From Garcia nutans (taxonomy: Eukaryota > Streptophyta > Magnoliopsida > Malpighiales > Euphorbiaceae): a stretch of 64,000 bases of DNA. The stretch spans positions 57,001,501-57,065,500 of the forward strand of contig CANTUV010000026.1 in the NCBI GenBank assembly GCA_947685225.1, given 5' to 3'. Positions 38,890 through 50,287 of this stretch are shown here, piece by piece; the stretch's first letter is position 1; every line of letters starts with the position of its first letter. Under the pieces are notes generated by a model. That model searched no databases. It was not told the DNA's origin and saw only the letters and a list, made by a program, of their open reading frames with translations. The position numbers were made by a program, and so were the translations under genes.

Positions 38890-41166
38890 ATGGCTTCTCT
38901 TCTATCCTTTTCTCTTCCCAAGCCAACAAGCATAAAAGCTACTTCATCATCTACTACGACCACTCTTCCCACTCCGGAGATTCTTGAAGAAAAATTTGGT
39001 AGGAAAGGAATCAAATTCCTGGAATCAAATAACATCCCCGTGGTTGATCTAACAGTTAGAAATGGCAGTTCTTTAAGGCTCCAAATGCCTGATGGTCATG
39101 TCACTTCTTACGAGCTAAAAGTTTACTCAAAACAGGGCGAAGTCAGACTTTAAAATAAAAGGGGATAAAATTTTTTTTTTTTATAAATTTTAACGTTTTT
39201 ATAATTATTTATTTCTTGTTTTATTTTAATAGTAATTTATTAATTTATTAATAATATATTTTTATTATTAAAAAATTAATTAATAAAAAATATTAATATA
39301 TATGTGTACATAATTTTAAATTTAAAAAATTATTCATAATAAAAATAAAATAAAGAGAAAAAAATTAAATAATAAATATAATTTTTTAAAAAATAATTAA
39401 AATAAATGAGTTTTTTAATTCATTAAATAAGTTTAAATTAATTTAGTTAGAAAATTTATTTTTTTTTTATTTTTTTTATATTATTAATTTTTTATTAATT
39501 TTTTAAAAGAGAACTATTATTTATAAAATAAATAATTTTTTATAATTTTTTTGACTTTTTATAATAAAAAGTAAGAGGATAATTTAAAATTTTTTAAAAA
39601 AATTAATAAATAATTTAAAATTTTTAAAAAAATACTATTATATATATATATATATACCTATTTTCAAAAAAAGAAGTGCCCTTCTCTTAAATGTGTCTGC
39701 GCCCCTGACTGGAAAGATGATGGCTTTCACGAGATTCTTTACACAGTTCCAGTAAAAGATTCTAGTAATACTAGAGGTGGTATTGGTTTGGTCATCAATG
39801 ATGCCTCTGAAACTGGTTCTAAAGAGTCACTAATTTCTAGTTCTCAATGGATTGTCAAGGATGTTGATTCTGAAGCCATTGATGCTCTCCAGGTATTTTC
39901 TGTTCCACCCATTTCTTGTTCTTGAATCTGTGCATTTCTTGATTCATTCTGGGTGGGTGTTTATTTTGATGCTATTAGTTTGTGCCATTTACACTAATCA
40001 GCTTTCTCTAAGTGATACTGAAGTTGTATATAGAGATTGCGAGTTTGAATTCGAAAACAAAAATTTTTAATCAATTGCAGTGGTAAAGACGCGGAAGAAT
40101 TTTGGGATAATTTAAGGGAACTCCAATTAAGCTGGCTCTTGTCCCCTTCAAGATTTTAATCCAAAAATGTTGCGGAAATTTCAGAAACATGAGCCCGAAT
40201 CGATTTAAATTCACATCAAATTAAATCTATGATTATTGATGAAATAAAACTCTCTCTAATGTTCATTTCCTGATGAGAAATTTGCATTTTTGTGATATTC
40301 GAAGAGATTGAACAAAAACAATACTGATAAAAAAAAGAAAACTTAAATACATATAAAGCTGCAAGATCTGCTCATTTTTTAGTTGCAGAGTAAACTGATA
40401 GAATAAATATCCAATTCTGGTAATGCTTGTTTTATTTGTTTTTTAGGTGGAATTGAGCTGTTCTAGTGGAACTCTTGATATAACTTACATTGTCTCACTC
40501 TATCCAGTGAGCATTGCAACAGCAGTTATAGTAAAGAATAATGGCCGCAAGCCTGTCACTCTAACTAGTGCTATACTAAGTCATCTCAAATTCAAAAATA
40601 GAGGAAAGTCAGTAATTCGAGGCCTTAAAGGCTGCCCTTACTGCCCTCATCCTCCTTTATCTCCGCCTTTCGAAATTTTATCCCCTGGCGAAGCATTGAA
40701 ATCTGAGTCTGCTGGACTGTTTGATTTTAGTTTTGAGCGTGAAGATAAACCAGGCATATGGAGAGTTCAGTATGTGCCTTTCACAATTTTGAAGAATAAG
40801 TTCAGTAGAATTTATGCTGCTCCACCGCAAGAGAGATTAAAAGCAGTTTATAACAATCCACCTTCAAAATATGAAACACTTGATCAGGTAAAGTCATTTG
40901 CTTGATATTTCATAAACCATATATTGTTATAAAATATAATGAAAATGATGTGAACCCAGTTCTATTTTCAGGGACTTGAGCTTTTCTTTAGAGTGATTCG
41001 GCTTGGTTTTGAAGACACATATGTAGGCAACCCAGGTTCCATGTCAGAAAAGTATGGTAAGGAGTATTTTATCTGCACTGGCACTGGTGCAATGTTGGTG
41101 CCTGTTGTTGTGAAACCAGGTGAAAATTGGAGAGGGGCACAGGTTATTGAGCATGACAATTTGTAA
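38890..41166 (+). CDS. PNSB2: PNSB2 (chloroplast NDH subcomplex B subunit 2), coding exon split by a MITE
   Basis: Coding parts are 38890-39126, 39710-39892, 40447-40887 and 40972-41166. Without the inserted element they give about 351 residues, close to the usual PNSB2 length. PNSB2 (NDF2/NDH45) is a nuclear-encoded subunit of chloroplast NADH dehydrogenase-like complex subcomplex B, needed for cyclic electron flow, and has a mutarotase-like fold. The Ser/Thr-rich start MASLLSFSLPKPTSIKATSS fits a chloroplast transit peptide. Conserved blocks are KFGRKGIKFLESNNIPVVDL, WKDDGFHEILYTVPV, CPYCPHPPLSPPFEILSPGE and GKEYFICTGTGAMLVPVVVK, ending VIEHDNL. A 575-bp hAT-like MITE sits between Tyr79 and the next codon and brings a stop at 39151. 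The rest is intact, so either the gene is newly dead or the insert is spliced out. Confidence 0.82.
39133..39707. mobile_element. hAT-like MITE (575 bp) inside PNSB2 exon 1
   Basis: The element starts CAGGGCGAAGTCAGACTTTAA and ends in the complement of CAGGGGCGCAGACACATTTAA, a recognisable imperfect inverted repeat of about 21 bp. The target octamer is ACTCAAAA at 39125-39132 and ACTGGAAA at 39708-39715 (6 of 8 identical). Removing the element plus one copy restores TAC TGG AAA GAT GAT, matching the PNSB2 family residues KVYWKDD. The interior is almost pure A/T with no transposase. The right-hand copy keeps the ancestral codons; the left copy has diverged, so the insertion is not brand new. 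Confidence 0.8.
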
Positions 41167-41643
41167 TTACATCTTCTGATAACAAAATTAAAAATTCATC
41201 TTTTTTTTTCAATTTTTATTCAATTTCTCTGCTATTCAGATTGGTTTGTTTTTCTCAAAATTGATATTGTAATTACGAAGTTTGTTACTCAATAAATGCC
41301 ATTATAGTTCATTACTTTTGAAGTTCATATTTTATTTAATCTCACAAAATTAACCAGAAGATTGAAGGCTTATGCTTGTAAAAGTTTATTTTAAGTTCCA
41401 TAGCAAGCAATGCCAGTTTAGCTGTATATTATTTATGGAACCAACCCAGAAAACTGTAAAGTTGGAATGCAGATAAGGTCAGATATGGCATCAAAATGTA
41501 CCGATTCAGAAAAATAGTGAAAATTAAAACACTGGTAACTTCTTTCCATTATCTGAGAGGATAAGGTTGAATGTTTGGCCAAAAATATTGGAATCGGATA
41601 GCAGTAAAAGAAATTTTGAATCTGTCAAACACTTCAAAATACC
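41167..41643. other. Spacer between PNSB2 and the PNSB1 fragment
   Basis: About 480 bp, the 3' flank of PNSB2. I looked for the missing N-terminal exon of PNSB1 here and found none. Confidence 0.5.
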
Positions 41644-42815
41644 TTGATGCTACCAAGTGGCTTGATCACATCATACAAGGCACTTATGTGGCATGGCAGA
41701 ACAGTTGAGCTACTGCAAACATCTGTCTCAGAGGGGCAAGACGGTAGTCCTGTTATTCAAGGTGGAGTATCATTAGCCTCCAACTTTGGAAGTGATAGTG
41801 AAACTTCATGGTCTCCAAGTACCTGGACTCTACGTTCTATTAGAGGAACTCCTGAAGACTCTATTCAGGTTTGTCTACAATCTTGCCAATTGTTAAAGAT
41901 TATTTCTTTGATGTGCTTGTTTTTAAGCTTGCAAGACTGCGAGTTCAAACTCTTGTTGGAGCCTAATAAACCAAAAAGAAAATCGAAATGAAATTTTTTT
42001 TACATATTGGATTTTACAAACACATTCTTGAAGTGTGAAGTTGTGGGATGCAGGTTGAGCCGATAAGCATGGATGCAAAAGACACGGTTGAAGTAAGACA
42101 GATTATGAGACTACACAAAGATACCTTAAGCTCACAGCTTATAGTCTCAAATTCAAAATCTTCATCGATTCAAATGATGGGATCCCTTATAAGTCATTTA
42201 AGGGTAAGTACACCGGAAGCAACGTATTCATATGGGTTAGAAGGATCAAATTTCTTTAACAGGCCTATGTTCTTGTCAAATTTCAGCATAGTTCCCCCTG
42301 GTCTAGGCCAAGAAAGTGGATACGGTTTTGGCAAACTAATTGATAGTGTGGGAGGACTTTTCTAGTTCGAGTGCAAGAAATCAGAAGAATTCTTATAAAG
42401 AAAAAGTTAGGAAAAAAGAGAGTGGAGAAGAAACGGAGGGTGAAGAGACTGAAAATTACAAACATTTAACAGAGCAAATGAGCAGGATTTACACCAGTGC
42501 ACCACGAGATTTCACAATCATTGATAGGGTATTATTCTCATGTTCGCTAAGTGTGGCATTACACTGTGTTCTAGTTTTCATTGTTTCAGAATGCAGATAA
42601 TTGCTTTTCCTCCTCTACAGGGCAGAAGGAACTCAGTTGTGATAGGAGGGAATGGGTTCAATGAACTATACATGTTTAGTCCTGGCTCAAGACATGGCAC
42701 TTATGGTATGTATTCATATATATGTGTAGGACAATCAGCAATACTTGAACCAGTAATTTTGAGCGCTGGGGAAGTGTGGACAGGTGAGCAGCATTTGCAT
42801 AACCCTAACCTATAA
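41644..42815 (+). pseudogene. PNSB1: PNSB1 (chloroplast NDH subcomplex B subunit 1), N-terminally truncated and frameshifted
   Basis: Three exons (to 41868, 42054-42528, 42621-42815) encode the mutarotase-like body of PNSB1 (NDF1/NDH48): MLPSGLITSYKALMWHG, IQGGVSLASNFGSDSETSWS, VRQIMRLHKDTLSSQLIVSN, STPEATYSYGLEGSNFFN, RIYTSAPRDFTIIDRGRRNS, SYICVGQSAILEP, ending HLHNPNL. The family is about 460 residues; roughly the first 130, including the transit peptide, are missing, and no upstream exon was found. A single-base shift near 42360 (GGLF then SSSSARNQK in another frame) confirms decay. It lies directly downstream of its paralogue PNSB2 in the same orientation. The PNSB1 assignment is from memory of the family; an unnamed mutarotase-like relative is the alternative. 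Confidence 0.72.
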
Positions 42816-43275
42816 ATAGAAATGGATCTTGATAGCAAGGATAGGCAGTTAAAGTTTGTGTGAGCAATAATGTATCATAAACCTTGCACGTATATATAAA
42901 CTGCTTATGAAAATTTTGCAGCTCTCAGGCTTGTGAATAAAACGCTTCAGTATATCTTCTAGCTCTTAGCCATTCGTAAGGCAATTCATGCATTTGTTAG
43001 ATGCCTGCTGTTTTCTCCCCTTTACCTTTATTAACAATAATTAGCACAATTGAACAAAACATCTCAAAACACAAACACCTGCCAAAAGGAGCGATACTCT
43101 ATTCAACCAAATCAAACAAATTTTCCAATAAGCACATTAACATCCAACCAAGGGTTGGAAGAACTGACTCAGTATTGTACAGAAAACATAGGGTATCGTA
43201 CAAAAACATAGGATCCTCACAATAAGCTAGTGCGTTGCAGCAAATATTTTGATAAAACTTAACTAAGTTGGATAT
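42816..43275. other. Spacer, 3' side of PNSB1 relic and SINE gene
   Basis: No gene or repeat recognised. It should hold the 3' UTR of the minus-strand SINE gene near 43000-43275. Confidence 0.5.
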
Positions 43276-45653
43276 CTAAGTTGGAACAAGATATCGACCT
43301 TCTTCCTGGGTGTCAATCCAGAATACTGAGGTAAAAACTGCAAGGGCAAAAAACAGGCCAATAATCAACCTATAAGACCTCCTTCGATGGCCTTTGCCAT
43401 TGTGAAACATTGGAACAGTATCTTTATTGGCAGCAACTAACTCAGAAGACAGTCGCAGATTAGTATCAACTGGAACATCCTCCGTTGATGACACTGACTC
43501 AGAAGTATCTTGGGACTGCTCATCACCAGCATATGGGTTTCTCTTCTTTTCAACCTCATAACCTATATTATGCTGAATGCAATTTCTGTTGAACTTCATA
43601 TTTGGACTACAATCTAATTTGCTTGAGCATGGACTCCTAAACCTTGTACTTCGTTTATCAGAGAAGTCTGAATTGACATCATTAGGATCCTGAAGTGAGC
43701 GAATCAGCTTTCTTGGAGTTGTGAAGATGTTAATGTTGTCAACATTTATATGAGAGCGTGATCTCTAAAGCAAAAATAAAGAGAAGTTAACACAAATAGA
43801 AATCATAAGATTCCTGACCTAAAACACAAAATTAAAAGATGTCAAAGGGGCCCAAGCACATAAACCTTTATGTAAAATATGGAATAATATCAACAGTCAA
43901 TAATGTGAGCTATAAGCTCTAATATCCAAGTATTGTCCAATGGGGACTTTTTTCATCTACAACCCATGCTACTCCAAAGGGCAGCAAGCAAAAAATGTCT
44001 CCATTTCATAACAACAACTCAGAAACTTAAGTTAATGCCTGTTAATAGAACAACGAAAACCATTGAAACTATTTCCACTTCTAAACACCAGTTTCTGATA
44101 TGCAGTTGGAAAAATCTACATGCAAGTTTAAAGATCCTTTTTTTTCCTCTATTTTTCCTTTCCCTTATTTCTACATTTAACTGAAAAAACTAGCAACACG
44201 ATTCCCCCTATATAAGCTCAGGATAAAATCAATTATTCCATCAATCCTCAGCTAAACATAAGATCAAAAACAAATGAAATTCAAACAAGCAACTCTTGAA
44301 ACAAATAGCACAATTACCTGAGGACTGGGAGTGGTACTCCTTAGTCCACTTTCTAGGAGTTCTAGGTATGAACCCTCCAAAATCCCCAGTGTAATGTCCT
44401 CCATTTTCAGCAAACACATGATGTCCAGAGTGATTAGAAAATGTATCATCGATGGGACTTCCATGAACCAACTCTGAAAACAAGCCATCTCTCAGAGATA
44501 CATCTACTTCCCCATTCTCGTAGCTCCAAAGCTTTGTGTTCACACTCCTGCGGTCAAGCTCCATATTATGAGAAATCTGAGTAGCTGAAGTAGGTGACTC
44601 AGCCAGAGAGTCATATGCAATAAAGGAATCAAGTGTCTGTGATTCAGGTGATACAGATGCTGGAGAATGATTTCCAGTTGGAGACTGATTCCTGCTTCCT
44701 TTATTGTCTCTCCTACCAAAATTAGACCCAGTAACTGAAGCAGGACTCTTCTCAAATTTCGATTCTTTCTCAGCAGATATTTTTTTTGCAGTTTGCAAAG
44801 CTTCAAAAGCAGCTCCACTCACATAAGCCATCTGATCAGATTGATACTTCTCCATTTCCCCGATTATCAAGTCAACCTCTGAAAATATGCTTCTAGGATC
44901 TAAACACTTCATCAAGAAGTTGACCATCTGAATAGCAGACAACCGTTTTTGAGAATTACCCTCTACAACACCAGCGTTCAAAATACTCAATCCAGACTGT
45001 ATCAACAATCTTGCATATGCTTCAACTATTAAAGCATTATGTTTAGCTAAAGCCATAACCAGCCCCATATGCGAATTAGTCTGAGTGGACTTTTCCTCTA
45101 AAGCAACAGCTACATTCTGACATACCTTATTTACCATCTCCTCTGAAGCAAACCGCCAATTGTCCATGTCCACTAGAGCCTTTAAACAAAGGGCAGCCCC
45201 AGATGTAAGGCTCTCCTGGGAACCTAAGAGAGCTTCTGAAAGAGGCTTACATAAAGAGTGAATTATATTCCTCTTCTTGTCCTCTGGGGTTTTTGGACCA
45301 ATGCCATACCTTGCAATTGCTGGTACCACTTTAGAGCATGCTTGTTGAAGGGGAAAGGACCCTGCACTTGATGCTAAGGTCTTGATAATTGTAGCCATGA
45401 TACTATCAATCTGAGGAACAATGTTGGCGCCATGAACACGGGCAAGAACTTCATAGAGTGAGATAGTGTATTCTCCAGATAAAGAGCCCATTTCTTTGGT
45501 TTCAGAAACTTGAACAAGAAAGAGAGGGATTGCCTTAGAATCCAAGTCCTTCACATATGATTTCAGAACTCTCATTGCTGATCTACGACTATCAGCATCT
45601 TTGTCGAGATTTGCCAATTCACGCCGCAGTACTGGACTGAGATTTCTACCCAT
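43276..45653 (-). CDS. SINE: SINE-type ARM-repeat KASH protein of the nuclear envelope
   Basis: The first coding exon, 45653-44318, encodes 445 residues starting MGRNLSPVLRRELANLDKDA, an armadillo/HEAT-repeat domain like that of Arabidopsis SINE1 and SINE2, followed by a Ser-rich linker. The last exon, 43764-43276, gives SHINVDNINIFTTPRKLIRS, a basic cluster KGHRRRSYR, one membrane helix (LIIGLFFALAVFTSVFWI) and a short lumenal tail ending YLVPT. A tail ending in VPT after one helix is the plant KASH signature: it binds SUN proteins in the perinuclear space and links the nuclear envelope to cytoplasmic actin. The two exons as drawn do not join in phase (phase 1 to phase 0), so a short exon in the 44317-43765 gap or another donor is needed. 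A leader intron ends 8 bases before the ATG. Confidence 0.88.
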
Positions 45654-48600
45654 TTTTTCCTGAAATCAAATGGGCTGTTAAGATAGTAAACGTGGCCTCT
45701 AGATTAAGTTGGTATTGACAAGAGAAAAGTTTCATTAATGTTCTCAAATATATTACTTGTGTTGTAAAACTAAAGATTACATCTTTAACAACTAAATGAC
45801 AAATTCCGCAAGGCTTACGGCATTCCTCAATGAAAAATTCAAGATTGAACAAAAGTTATTCTTTTTCTCTCATTTTCTAAGAGACCAAGTAGATGGGAAA
45901 AGTAAAAGGAAAATCTTTGATGAAATGATGTGTATAACAAACAAAAGAAAGCACCTGAGCACAAACACAAGTGAAAACTGAAAACTCAGGAGCATATCTC
46001 AACGCTAGCCTTTAAAAGAAACAAAATTCAAAATACAAATAATCAAAAACGAATCTTGCTTTCTATGAATAAAGTTCTAATCAAATTCACAAATTGGCTA
46101 ACGGGTTTATTGAGATTCAGTGTAGCAAAAAATATTACATATGAATTTAAAAGACCTACAGCAAACTGAAATAAAAGCAGAACATTAGTAGCTCAGTTCT
46201 TTTTTTTTTTAATCTCAAAAGGAATAAAAGAAAAAAAAAATCAAAATCAACGAACAAAACTATATAAGCCCACCTCTTCAAATGGCACTCTCTTGCTTCT
46301 TCTTGTAGAAGTCTTTGTCTACTGAAATCAGAAACGGGGTATTCTAAATTCAAGAAATTAAAGAAAAGAAAAAAGAATAAGGATTTGGAAACGAACTTAA
46401 ATCAAATGCAGTTTACAAAGGGTAATGTAAACTAGAACAGTGCGTGTATAACAGTATAAGCAATTCGTATTTAGTGTTTTTATTTCATTATAGTATAAAA
46501 TTATAAAAATCCAAGTTTACAGGAGACTGTCCTAAAGGATTTTCCTTTCCTTTTCTGGCTTTCTTGTTTTTTTATACACTGGGAATGCATTGAAATTCAA
46601 ATCTTTGTCTGAAATTCCGCCGCTATCCCTTCTCTAGTTGGCTCCACGTTTATTTCTGTACTTGGACAATTCTACCCCTTCAAACATCAATAGCTAATTT
46701 TTGCTATAGCCTGCCTGAAATTACCGTTGCAGTTAAAAGTTCAAAAATACATTTGTCCATGACATTAGCTTGGCGGCAGCCTCATAATTTTTTTTTTGTC
46801 AAAAATTAATATAAATGAATATAATTTTTTGCAGTCAAAATTTTATTTTATAATTCAATTTAGTTTTGATAAAAAATTAATGATTTTAAATTAATGAGAT
46901 TCTAATGTAAGTTAGTTATTAGAAATTTGGAATTTATAAATTATAAATTTATTAAAATTATAAATTTTGTCTTGGCATTTAATTTCATTTCTGCATTTTA
47001 AAAAATAAAATAAAATACGTTATATATTCGTTTAATCCAAAAATATTTTTGTTATTTTTCATATTAAAAACAAGTGAAATAATCTTTTCAATGCTATTTA
47101 TTTAGACTGTAAGATAATGATATGAAAATTTTATTTTATTTTATATAAGATAAGATAAGACAAGATAAATATGTAGCATTAAAATTATATAAATATATAA
47201 CTCTATTCATAACCATATAAAAAAAATCATAGCAATCATTTTAATTATTTCTATATAAGAAAATAAGGAGAACATATTGATAATATTTCCAACTGACTTT
47301 CCATATATAACACATTTTGATAATTTAAGTAAATTATTGTAATAATTAGTCAAAAAAATAAAAATGCCAAAACAATATAACTTTTTTAACTATTATTGCT
47401 TAAAAATATTTATAGTGCGTTTGGTAAATTACTAAAAAAATTAATTACTGAAAATATATTTTACAGAGATATATTATTAAAAAAATTATATTACTGTATT
47501 TAAAAGATGAAATAATATACTGAGAAAATAAATTAAAAAAATATTAATTTATTTGATTACAATTTAATTTTATAGAAAAAATTTAAGCAATACTTAAATT
47601 ACTATTATAATATCTATTTCTTATTTTATCATATTTTAAATTAAGAAAATAATTGTCTTTGGATATGTGGATCTTCAATCCACTTTTTTGGTGAAATATT
47701 TTCTATTCTCCTCCCTTAAATAAAATATTTTACTAACTTGTTGGTAAAATTTAATGGACCTAATATTTTATTTTATATAAATTATTTATAAATAAATATA
47801 ATATTTTTATTAAATATAATTATTTAGTTAATTTTTTTAAAATTTTTATAAAATCAAACGCCCTATTATAATATAAATCATAAAACACAACTTTAATGAT
47901 TATTATGATAAATTAAATGTAAAGTATTAATTTTCACTTTTAAGAATAGACATCATAGAAGTTTGAGAAATGATTATCATAATTTTTCCACTTCTCTTCG
48001 GCTTTTTCCACTTCATTTGTGTAACGCTATTTTTAAAATAGGCGAATGGATATATAGCTCCAATTTTTTTAAACAGTCAATTTAACCTTGTAGTCCATTG
48101 GATCCATATTTTTTTTAATTTGTAAATATAAATTTTTTGAATTATAATTTTTTTAACTCATAAACATTTTTTTTTCTCTTTTTAATCATTTTTCATATGA
48201 ATCCATTTCCATTTAAAATCTAATTTCTGAAATCAAACTCCTAAAATCTAATCACTAAAACTAAAAGAAATATATAACCTTACAAAAGTTGAAATTCAAA
48301 GCAAAGTTTGATCCAGTTCAAAGGAAAGAAAAATCTAATTATGAAAGTAAAATATAATTCAGGCAATCAAGAAAAATATTGTTCTACTTCACATTTTAAT
48401 TTGACATTTCTTTAAAACAATAGAGAATGTGAATTCAAAGAGAAAGAAAGTTTGTAAAATGAATTAGCACCAATATCTCTCTACAATACGAAGAAATAAA
48501 AATTTAGAAATGTGGTATATAATTGACTAATTAACATATCCATAGATAAGAGAGTAAAAAGAATGATTGCATGTAATAAGTGTACATTAAGAAAAATTTA

Positions 48601-49557
48601 TATTAAGAAAAATTGTTTATAAATTATGAAAAATATGATTCAATATGATTTAACATAATTTAACGAATTTATAAAATTTATATTTATAAGTTTAGAAAAA
48701 TTTAAATTTATAACATCATGAGGTTAAATTGACGATTCAAAAAAATATGATTAAATGAGTAAGATATATATATTTGGCGTTTTAAAAATTAAAGAAGTCA
48801 ATATTCATGTAAAAAAAGGAATGTAAAACTTGGAGGAGTTTTAATTTATTTCTTAAAGTGTAGAAACCAAATTGTGTATTTGATTAAAATTAAGGAGAAA
48901 GGGATTTGAGTAATTAACTATCAATTCTTGCATCCCAACAAACAGTCCTTAATTGTTGAAGCTAAAAAAAAAAGTCATTGGATCGCGTGCCGTTAAGTTT
49001 ACCCCTATATATCTGCCATATTGAGGTTAGTTTCGTCATTCAAGCAAAAACTTGTCTCTACAGATTTCGCTCGAAAATGAAAAATATGCATTTCCCGCTC
49101 TCTTTAATCTTCGTATAATTTCAAATACGACGTAACAATGAGTCAAAATCTCAAAAACCAAATGACCGTCATGTCCCTTCTCTTCTGCGCGTGGCCCAAA
49201 TTACAGGAGACTAGGAAAAAACATTGAATAGATAATTAGTATACCCTGCCAGAAGGTTCAAATCATGATGTCTATGAATTGGTAGAAAAGAGTAATAAAC
49301 TAAAGAGCAATTACAAGTTTTATTGCTCTTTACATATGTCTGTATCACTTCTCACACCTATATATTCCACAGCATTGGAACTACAATGAGGGTGTGATAA
49401 AAAAAATCTGTTATCCTGCAAATGTATTGCCAGAAATGAGTTGTTTTATGACAAAACTTGGCTCTATTTGATCAAATCAGCCATCATAATATACCTTTTC
49501 TACCAACAATGAATAATTCAAAAAAGCAACAGAAATATGAAATACATGTGCATGTTA
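45654..49557. other. SINE promoter side and AT-rich spacer
   Basis: The SINE leader and its intron run to about 46450. After that the DNA is AT-rich with no recognisable gene up to the ING 3' UTR (about 49320-49557). A Tourist-like MITE at 47413-47865 is listed separately. Confidence 0.5.
47413..47865. mobile_element. Probable Tourist-like (PIF/Harbinger) MITE, 453 bp
   Basis: The left end TAGTGCGTTTGGTAAATTA and the reverse complement of the right end, TAGGGCGTTTGATTTTATAA, agree at 11 of the first 13 bases. TTA flanks both sides (47410-47412 and 47866-47868), the usual 3-bp duplication of this superfamily. In such AT-rich DNA the TTA match means little. The interior is A/T-rich and non-coding. 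Confidence 0.45.
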
Positions 49558-50256
49558 TCATTGACAATGGGGCAGCAATCTGCAGGTTGGACAATACCAC
49601 TTTCCCTTGAATCTTGTCTCCGGAGTTAGACCAACACATGCGTAATGGAACCATTCACCTCCTTCACACTTTAATGGGATGATAGAGCAGGTTAAAAAGA
49701 AAAAAAATGTATTTTACAAAATAACAAATGCATCTGAGAAAAAGTAACAATTTTTTCATTATTCATTATGATAAATGCCCAAAACTAAAAATTTATTCTG
49801 AGACTAAAATTTCATCATCTACATTCTTAACAAAATGCTGTGACTTTTCCTGATTTCAGATAATCTCTGTCTACATGCATTCTGAACAACAAAAGTACTC
49901 TGATGAAAAATAAATAACATGCACACATGTATTACCCCGACCAAAAAAGAGGGCAGTAGTTGGGGCATTCAGCAAACCTATTCTTACTATTTTTTTTGTC
50001 TGCATCAACATATCAATACATTTATTCTATGCTGTATGTGCATATGTAACTTCAAGGACTTGTCTGAAGTCTTATTAAATTTATTGCAGTTCACAAACGA
50101 GAAGAATAGATTGTATCAAACTCAGAAAATTTCTTCAGTTCACCTAGTAGGTGTATTTAGTTAAGCCAAAAAATTATCTTCACTTTGACCTTCTCAATTT
50201 ACCATTAATGGCAAAACCATATATATTGTCTACAAAAATTTTAAAATATTCTTTTG

Positions 50257-50287
<31 letters not shown>

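Noticed and set aside
44264..44818. Two minus-strand frames inside the SINE exon
   Set aside because: Alternative frames of the 445-codon SINE exon.
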